From Flavobacteriales bacterium (GTDB lineage: Bacteria; Bacteroidota; Bacteroidia; Flavobacteriales_D; Sanyastnellaceae): a stretch of DNA of 59,765 bases. The notes beneath the pieces are model-generated. The model did not search any database. It was not told the DNA's origin and was given only the letters and a program-made list of their open reading frames with translations. Location: NCBI GenBank assembly GCA_947448135.1, contig CANFLZ010000012.1, forward strand, positions 1-59,765. Reading direction: 5' to 3'. A program made the position numbers and the translations under genes. Positions 54,465 through 59,765 of this stretch are shown here, in pieces; the stretch's first letter is position 1; the number at the start of each line of letters is the position of its first letter.

Positions 54465-54477
54465 AATTTTAGAAACA

Positions 54478-54732
54478 ATGGCAAATCATAAGTCTTCAAT
54501 TAAAAGAATTCGTTCAAACGATGCTAAGCGTGTTCGCAATCGTTATTATCATAAAACAACTCGTAATGCTTTACGCAAATTGCGCGCTATGACTTCAAAA
54601 GCTGAAGCTTCTGCTCTTGCTCCGAAGGTAGTTTCTATGTTGGATAAATTAGCGAAGAACAACGTTATTCACGACAACAAAGCTTCTAACTTGAAGAGTA
54701 GCATTGCTATCTTCTTGAATGGTTTGAAATAA
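54478..54732 (+). CDS. rpsT: 30S ribosomal protein S20
   Basis: Small-subunit protein that helps fold 16S rRNA. The 84-residue, very basic protein opens [20 protein letters not shown] and carries the helical repeats of S20 ([29 protein letters not shown]). It has its own canonical promoter and a strong terminator, so it is monocistronic. The length is typical. Confidence 0.97.
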   Translation: MANHKSSIKRIRSNDAKRVRNRYYHKTTRNALRKLRAMTSKAEASALAPKVVSMLDKLAKNNVIHDNKASNLKSSIAIFLNGLK

Positions 54733-54745
54733 TCAAGCATTAATT

Positions 54746-54760
54746 CCTATAATTTATAGG
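54746..54760 (+). other. AT-rich hairpin after rpsT
   Basis: CCTATA-TTTATT-type stem: CCTATA/TATAGG around a short loop between the rpsT stop and its terminator. Together with the terminator it forms a double hairpin at the 3' end of the rpsT mRNA. Confidence 0.5.
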
Positions 54761-54766
54761 AGAATT

Positions 54767-54800
54767 ATGCCCAGCTCTTTGAGTTGGGCATTTTTATTTT
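54767..54800 (+). terminator. Terminator of rpsT
   Basis: Seven-base-pair perfect stem ATGCCCA/TGGGCAT (54767-54773 with 54785-54791), extended inward by four pairs, with a TTT loop and a tract of TTTTTATTTT. The tail runs directly into the radC start region and may also serve as its -7 box (TATTTTG). Confidence 0.88.
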
Positions 54801-54806
54801 GTGCCG

Positions 54807-55502
54807 ATGGAAAAATCGGTAAAAATAAAGGCGTTGTCGACGGAGGAGCGACCACGCGAAAAAATGATAGGCAAGGGGCCTGGTTCATTGAGCAATGTTG
54901 AGTTGTTGGCTTTGTTGATAGGGAGTGGATATGCCGATAAATCGGCGATTGAATTGTCCCGTGATATTTTAGAAACTTATGATCATTATCTTCATCGATT
55001 GTCTCAATTGAACTTGATGGAATGGATGGAGGTGAAGGGTATAGGCGTGGGAAAAGCCTCGGTGCTGCAAGCCTGTTTTGAAATTGCCAGACGGTCACGG
55101 CAAGAAATCCAATTGGTGAGAAAGAAGGTAAGTTGTTCCCGAGATGCGTACGAGTATATTTTGCCTTATCTCGGGCATTTGCAGCATGAGGAATTTTGGA
55201 TCATGGTATTGAATCGAAGCAACATGGTGATGTCTGCACAACGAATCAGCGAAGGAGGAATATCATCTACTTTAGTGGATCCCAAAAAAGTGTTTGGATT
55301 GGCTTTGCGACAGCATGCATCAGCCATTATTTTGGCGCACAATCACCCCTCTGGAGCCATTGTTCCTAGCAGTGAAGATGAATTAATCACGCAACGGTTA
55401 AGAAGAGTAGGAAGAGATTTGGAATTAAATGTATTGGATCACTTAATCATCCATGCGAATGCTTATTTTAGCTTTGCAGATGAGGGAATTTTAGATCAAT
55501 GA
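54807..55502 (+). CDS. radC: DNA repair protein RadC (JAB/MPN domain)
   Basis: The ATG at 54807 (MEKSVKIKAL) is preferred; a GTG at 54801 two codons upstream is possible. The 231-residue protein has a helix-hairpin-helix segment (VKGIGVGKASVLQA) and the JAMM metal motif HNHPSGAIVPSSED (about 178-191). RadC's role in repair is doubtful in the family; JAB-domain activity may be a peptidase or nuclease. Its stop overlaps the wecB start by four bases (ATGA), making it the first gene of a four-gene operon. Confidence 0.93.
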   Translation: MEKSVKIKALSTEERPREKMIGKGPGSLSNVELLALLIGSGYADKSAIELSRDILETYDHYLHRLSQLNLMEWMEVKGIGVGKASVLQACFEIARRSRQEIQLVRKKVSCSRDAYEYILPYLGHLQHEEFWIMVLNRSNMVMSAQRISEGGISSTLVDPKKVFGLALRQHASAIILAHNHPSGAIVPSSEDELITQRLRRVGRDLELNVLDHLIIHANAYFSFADEGILDQ

Positions 55503-56632
55503 AGAAAATTATTACCATAGTGGGCGCTCGCCCGCAATTCATTAAAGCGGCAGCACTCAATCGTGTGTTTAGGCGTGATTATTCAGGACAAGTGAAAGAG
55601 CTGATTGTACATACCGGTCAACATTACGATGAAAGCATGTCTTCCGTGTTTTTTGAAGAAATGGATATTGATCCCCCTTTTGTAACGTTGCAATCAGGAA
55701 GTGGAACGCATGGGGTTCAAACCGGAAAAATGATGATAGCGCTCGAGGAGGTGCTGTTGAGTGAAAGGCCAGATGCTGTTCTCGTATACGGTGATACCAA
55801 TTCAACCATGGCGGGTGCATTGGTTGCATCCAAGTGCAATATTCCTTTGGTGCACGTAGAAGCGGGATTGCGCAGTTTTATGCGCACCATGCCTGAGGAA
55901 ATCAATCGCATTGTAACGGACCATGTTTCTACTTTGCTTTTTTCGCCAACGCAAAAGGGAATGGATAATTTGCAGAAGGAAGGAATGTCTTCCAATGGTC
56001 ATCGGCCTTTTCATCCAGAAAATCCAGGGGTGTTTTTGTGTGGTGATGTGATGTATGACAATGCCTTGTATTATGGAGGGAAGTCTGAAGTTGCTGCTGA
56101 GATTGCATTTTTGGAGGGGCGCAAATTTGTTTTGTCTACCATCCATCGCGATCACAATACCGATCATCCTGAAGTGTTGCGTGGGATTATTGAAACCCTA
56201 ATGCATTTAATTGATACCTATCAATTGGAGTGGGTATTGCCTGTTCACCCAAGGTTGAAAAAGAATTTAGAAGCACAGCCTGATCTGCTGGCTGCTTTGC
56301 AAAGTCATTCTAAAATCCATCTGATTCAGCCTGTGGGCTATATCGCGATGCTGCAATTGGAGAAGATGAGCCATATGATTGTGACAGATTCCGGTGGAGT
56401 ACAAAAAGAAGCTTATTTCGCGGAGCGACCTTGCTTGATATTGCGAGATACCACCGAATGGACTGAGATTGTTGAAACGGGAAGAGCAAAGCTAGTGGGC
56501 GCAGATCCTGAAAAAATTCGCACGGCTTTTGGCGAGATGGTCACCGCTCAATTTGCGGAATGGCCGCAACTGTATGGCGATGGCAAAGCCGCCGAAGCAA
56601 TCGCAGCTGAAATGATGGCGTTGATGCAATGA
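55499..56632 (+). CDS. wecB: UDP-N-acetylglucosamine 2-epimerase (non-hydrolysing)
   Basis: Interconverts UDP-GlcNAc and UDP-ManNAc for surface polysaccharide synthesis. The 377-residue protein opens with the Rossmann strand KKIITIVGARPQFIKAAAL, and has the motifs HTGQHYDESMS, VYGDTNSTMAG, HVEAGLRSF..MPEEINR and TDSGGVQKEAY, all diagnostic of WecB. It overlaps radC and the deacetylase gene by four bases each. The pathway that uses ManNAc is not visible in this window. Confidence 0.95.
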   Translation: MKKIITIVGARPQFIKAAALNRVFRRDYSGQVKELIVHTGQHYDESMSSVFFEEMDIDPPFVTLQSGSGTHGVQTGKMMIALEEVLLSERPDAVLVYGDTNSTMAGALVASKCNIPLVHVEAGLRSFMRTMPEEINRIVTDHVSTLLFSPTQKGMDNLQKEGMSSNGHRPFHPENPGVFLCGDVMYDNALYYGGKSEVAAEIAFLEGRKFVLSTIHRDHNTDHPEVLRGIIETLMHLIDTYQLEWVLPVHPRLKKNLEAQPDLLAALQSHSKIHLIQPVGYIAMLQLEKMSHMIVTDSGGVQKEAYFAERPCLILRDTTEWTEIVETGRAKLVGADPEKIRTAFGEMVTAQFAEWPQLYGDGKAAEAIAAEMMALMQ

Positions 56633-57876
56633 TTCAATTTTGTACATCGATAGATAGTTCAAGATTGCGCTATACAGTAGAGCAATTTTTTTCTCCTGTT
56701 TCTGTTCGTTGGATTTCTCATCCTTCGGATGTCGATGTTTCCATTCCTGTGATGTTTTATGGCATTGAGCATGATGGTGCAGTCGTGCCAATGTCCCCAA
56801 GGAAATGGTATGATAAGGGTTATCGATATTCGAAGAATGCCAAGACTTTCTTCCCTAAGGATTGGAAGGATTGGGGTCGTGTGGATTGGTTGGAGATCAT
56901 ATTTTATTTGTACGCTCGTGTCGACGAGTTGGGTACCCGTGCACTGGATGAGCATGGTCGAATTGAGCCGCAAAGTCTGGTTCAAAATGATTGGCAAGGA
57001 GTACAACTTCCTTATATCGATTTGTGGAGAAAGCAAGTTTTAGAAGAACTAAAAATCAAGGATAGCTATGTTTCAAGACAAGAGCTAACCATCGATGTAG
57101 ACAGTGCTTATGCTTATTTGCACAAAGGGTGGTTGCGCACATGGGGTGGATTTGCAAAGGATTTATTGCATGCGAATTGGAGCAATGCACGAGAGCGATT
57201 CCGTGTTTTATTTCAGGGAGATGCAGATCGATTTGATACCTATGATTATCTGCTTCAATGTCAAGCCAATTCGAATTGGCCTTTGAAAATGTTTTTTCTG
57301 TTGGCTGATCAATCCCCCAATAATATTGGATTAGATTATCGACAACCGAAGTTCCGTGAATTGATCAAACGCATGGATCGCCATACTGATGTGGGTATTC
57401 ATCCTGGGTATCACGAGCAAGAAGAGGAGCGACATTCACAAGAGGAGTTGTCCAGGTTGCAAGGAATTGTCGGTCATTCTGTTTCCATTTCGCGACAGCA
57501 TTTTTTGAAAATGACATTGCCTGAAACCTACAGAGCGCTCATTCAATTGGGAGTTCGTGAGGATTACACGATGGGATTTGCTCAGACCGTCGGCTATCGT
57601 GCGGGTACGAGCCGACCATTTTTTTGGTACGATTACGAGCGGGATGAAAAAACATCTTTGTCGATTGTCCCATTCTGGGGAATGGATACGGTTATTGTAC
57701 GACACATGGGATGGCAACCTGCAGATGCAAAGAAGAACATCGATCAGGCGATGAATGAAATAGAAGGTTTGGGCGATTGGCGCATGATCTGGCACAATGA
57801 AACCGTATGCGATCAGCGCGAATGGGCAGGTTGGAAAGCGGTATTTGAATTTCAATTTAAAAGAAAGAACGCATGA
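56629..57876 (+). CDS. Polysaccharide deacetylase-like protein with N-terminal DUF7033-type domain
   Basis: The 415-residue protein lacks a signal peptide. Residues about 1-110 fit the DUF7033 domain seen before NodB-like deacetylases. The catalytic half has LTIDVDSAYAYLHKGW (metal Asp) and TDVGIHPGYHEQEE (H-x-x-x-H-type metal ligands), then YRAGTSRPFFWYDYERD. These replace the standard NodB TFDDG and HS/THP motifs, so it belongs to a divergent, possibly cytoplasmic branch. It overlaps both neighbours by four bases, placing it between an amino-sugar epimerase and a transporter. Substrate unknown; an acetylated sugar or polysaccharide intermediate is a guess. Confidence 0.8.
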   Translation: MIQFCTSIDSSRLRYTVEQFFSPVSVRWISHPSDVDVSIPVMFYGIEHDGAVVPMSPRKWYDKGYRYSKNAKTFFPKDWKDWGRVDWLEIIFYLYARVDELGTRALDEHGRIEPQSLVQNDWQGVQLPYIDLWRKQVLEELKIKDSYVSRQELTIDVDSAYAYLHKGWLRTWGGFAKDLLHANWSNARERFRVLFQGDADRFDTYDYLLQCQANSNWPLKMFFLLADQSPNNIGLDYRQPKFRELIKRMDRHTDVGIHPGYHEQEEERHSQEELSRLQGIVGHSVSISRQHFLKMTLPETYRALIQLGVREDYTMGFAQTVGYRAGTSRPFFWYDYERDEKTSLSIVPFWGMDTVIVRHMGWQPADAKKNIDQAMNEIEGLGDWRMIWHNETVCDQREWAGWKAVFEFQFKRKNA

Positions 57877-59330
57877 GTATTTGGATTGCAATATTGTTGG
57901 TTGCCTATTTTTTGGTGTTGTGGGGCGTGAGCTATTGGACCTCTAAAGGGGCGGACAATCAATCATTCTTTCGCGCCAATCAAAGTGCGCCTTGGTATGT
58001 AGTTGCATTTGGAATGATTGGGACTTCGTTGTCTGGAGTGACTTTTATTTCTGTGCCTGGAACAGTTGGCGTGGTGGGATGGAGCTATTTTCAAGTTGTG
58101 CTCGGATTTTTTATCGGATACTTTGTGGTGGCTTATGTATTGCTGCCATTGTATTACCGATTGAACTTAACTTCCATCTATCGATATCTCGAATATCGAT
58201 TGGGTTTTCAAGCCTACCAATGGGGTGCAGGATTTTTCATTCTCTCAAGAACGTTGGGTGCAACTGTTCGTTTGTTTTTGGTGATCAATGTTTTGCAGTT
58301 GTTTGTCTTTGATGCGCTGCATATTCCATTTGCGGTGACCAGTTGCCTGGTGCTATTGATGATTTTGGTATACACATTCAAGGGCGGCGTAAAGACCATT
58401 GTTTGGACCGATACTTTGCAAACTACTTTTATGTTATTGGCATTGGTCGTCTGTGTTTTTACTTTGAAAAATTTGATGCAAAGTGATTGGAGCAAGCTGG
58501 TTTCTGACATGAACGATGGCGGGATGCTCAATTTATGGAATACGGATTTTTTGCACAAGAAATTTTTCTTGAAGCAGATTTTAGGTGGCGCATTTATCAC
58601 CATTACCATGACGGGAATGGATCAAGAAATGATGCAGAAGAACATCAGTGTTCGCTCGCTGAAAGAAGCGCAAAAGAACATGATTTGGTTCGCTTCAATT
58701 TTGGTAGTGGTCAATGCACTGTTTCTGTTCTTGGGCGGATTGTTGTACTTGTATGCCACCCAGCATCAATTGAATTATCTGCCGGATAATCTGTTTCCGG
58801 AGATAGTCATGGGGCAATTCCCGCAATGGGTATCGATCCTATTTATTTTGGGACTGATCTCCGCATTGTTTCCTTCTGTGGATGGCGCTATTACAGCACT
58901 GACATCTTCCTTTTGCATTGATATCATTGGCTTTCAACGCAAGGAACTCGGTGGCGAAGCAGCCAAGATGAAAATCCGCAAGCTGGTGCATTTGTCATTT
59001 GCGGTGGTGTTTTTGATTTTGGTATTTGTATTTCGCGCCATCAATGAAAAGAGTATCATCGACCTTTTGTTTGATATTGCTGGTTATACCTACGGACCGC
59101 TTTTGGGATTGTTCGCATTTGGAATTTTAACGCGGTATCAAATTCATGCGCGATATGTGGTTTACGTTTTATTGTTATCACCCATTTTGTCTTTTGTTTT
59201 GGACAAATACAGCACCGATTTTCTGGGAGGATATAAATTTGGATTTGAATTATTGATCGTCAATGGTGCATTGACCTTCATGGGCCTGTGGCTGATTCGC
59301 AGCAAAGAGCGATTCGTGGAAAATCACTAA
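57873..59330 (+). CDS. Sodium:solute symporter family transporter
   Basis: A 485-residue SSS-family carrier with about 13 membrane helices, starting MSIWIAILLVAYFLVLWG. Visible markers: SWxVVAFGMIGTSLSGVTFIS-type loop in span 1-2, GGVKTIVWTDTLQTTFML (about 164-181), MTGMDQEMMQKN and the LISALFPSVDGAITALTSS Na-site span. Substrates of this family range from sugars to vitamins. It is the last gene of the radC operon, so uptake of a sugar or amino sugar is inferred. Its TAA overlaps the converging lptD stop in CTAA (59327-59330). Confidence 0.9.
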   Translation: MSIWIAILLVAYFLVLWGVSYWTSKGADNQSFFRANQSAPWYVVAFGMIGTSLSGVTFISVPGTVGVVGWSYFQVVLGFFIGYFVVAYVLLPLYYRLNLTSIYRYLEYRLGFQAYQWGAGFFILSRTLGATVRLFLVINVLQLFVFDALHIPFAVTSCLVLLMILVYTFKGGVKTIVWTDTLQTTFMLLALVVCVFTLKNLMQSDWSKLVSDMNDGGMLNLWNTDFLHKKFFLKQILGGAFITITMTGMDQEMMQKNISVRSLKEAQKNMIWFASILVVVNALFLFLGGLLYLYATQHQLNYLPDNLFPEIVMGQFPQWVSILFILGLISALFPSVDGAITALTSSFCIDIIGFQRKELGGEAAKMKIRKLVHLSFAVVFLILVFVFRAINEKSIIDLLFDIAGYTYGPLLGLFAFGILTRYQIHARYVVYVLLLSPILSFVLDKYSTDFLGGYKFGFELLIVNGALTFMGLWLIRSKERFVENH

Positions 59331-59765
59331 TCCCAATAATTCTGATCGGTTCCCAAGCTGCCTCTTTTTTGCAGTTTTAAATCTTGCAAAATAGAAGCCT
59401 TGACGTTCAATTGAGCGAAGTATGATTTGCGCTCTCCGAAAGGAACCATGTTGAAAGAGAATTCCCAACAATGCAAGTCCCAATGGAATCCGACAATGGA
59501 TGGTGTAAATTTATCCGCCTTGAAGTCGTATCCGCTATTGACCGAGATAGCCCATTTTTTCATAATGGTGATATCTCCTACCAAGGTCACAGCTTGAATC
59601 AAAGCGGTAGTGTCTTTTTGTTGGGCCGCATTCCAAGTCTTGGCATAACGCAAGTTGTACTTCATGTTCAAATTCCAAGGTGTATTGAAATCGATGTTTT
59701 GACCATTGCTCGCCAACGAAGCTGTATTGGAATTTCCAAAAAGCGCTTTGTTATTCAATGCAACA
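59327..59765 (-). CDS. lptD: LPS-assembly protein LptD, C-terminal fragment (cut by window end)
   Basis: The reading frame stays open through the right edge, so at least 146 C-terminal residues are seen and the start is outside. The fragment shows beta-barrel strands with FNTPWNLNMKYNLRYAKTW, then FHWDLHCWEFSFNMVPFGE and SILQDLKLQKRGS, matching the C-terminal barrel of Bacteroidetes LptD. LptD inserts lipopolysaccharide into the outer membrane with LptE. It converges on the symporter gene, overlapping its stop codon by four bases. Confidence 0.75.
   Translation of the reverse strand, partial: VALNNKALFGNSNTASLASNGQNIDFNTPWNLNMKYNLRYAKTWNAAQQKDTTALIQAVTLVGDITIMKKWAISVNSGYDFKADKFTPSIVGFHWDLHCWEFSFNMVPFGERKSYFAQLNVKASILQDLKLQKRGSLGTDQNYWD

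Noticed and set aside
1-59765. CRISPR arrays, prophage, transposases, rRNA
   Set aside because: No regularly spaced repeats, integrase, transposase or rRNA sequence seen on either strand.

Overview
The window is a gene-dense chromosomal segment (about 50 protein genes and one tRNA in 59.8 kb) of a Bacteroidota bacterium, most likely a member of the Flavobacteriales. Four things support this: secreted proteins with C-terminal type IX secretion (T9SS) sorting domains, a fused SecDF, lineage families (DUF4290, SprB repeats, BshB1 bacillithiol deacetylase), and promoters with the Bacteroidetes -7 box TAnnTTTG (often TAnnTTCG here). Family or genus cannot be fixed from the sequence alone. No prophage, insertion sequence, CRISPR array or rRNA was seen, and no gene-free stretch exceeds 300 bases.

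Layout. 1-9 kb: eukaryotic-type NADP isocitrate dehydrogenase, two T9SS cargo proteins (one with a CxxCH haem motif), a 1181-residue DUF2723/TMEM260-like membrane glycosyltransferase and a small MORN-repeat protein. 9-14.6 kb: a compact minus-strand carotenoid operon (crtI, crtB, an unknown exported protein, idi, crtZ, lycopene cyclase), preceded by an M23/LysM peptidase gene. 14.7-27 kb: bshB1, tRNA-His, alkB, tatA, secDF, rpmB, cinA, an Asp-box T9SS protein and secA. 27-34 kb: class Ia ribonucleotide reductase with eukaryote-like subunits, then a TPR protein, a lipoprotein and an OmpA-type protein. 34-37.3 kb: carB (without the allosteric domain) and a MazG-like pyrophosphohydrolase. 37.4-40.2 kb: the most unusual locus, encoding an HNH nuclease, a predicted glutamate-cysteine-ligase-fold protein and a predicted papain/NlpC-like hydrolase. 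40.3-43.5 kb: MgtA-type P-ATPase and an SH3-like exported protein. 43.7-52 kb: uvrD/pcrA, DUF4290, yidD, a lipoprotein, hemB, a minimal GH13-like protein, terC, gltX and folB. 52-59.8 kb: dxr, a SiaB-type kinase-like protein, rpsT, then a tightly overlapping radC-wecB-deacetylase-symporter operon facing the C-terminal end of lptD.

How genes fit together. dxr (MEP pathway) and idi supply isoprenoid precursors for the crt operon, whose predicted product is zeaxanthin or a close relative. SecA, SecDF, YidD and TatA handle export and membrane insertion for the many signal-peptide proteins, including T9SS cargo. bshB1 indicates bacillithiol as the low-molecular-weight thiol, so the GCS-like protein at 38 kb is unlikely to serve glutathione synthesis and may make another amide bond.

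A recurring feature is a -7 box placed only 5-7 bases before the start codon of several genes (peptidase, bshB1, tatA, uvrD, yidD, terC, folB, dxr), which would give leaderless or nearly leaderless mRNAs. Functional calls rest on motifs read by eye; no database search was run.
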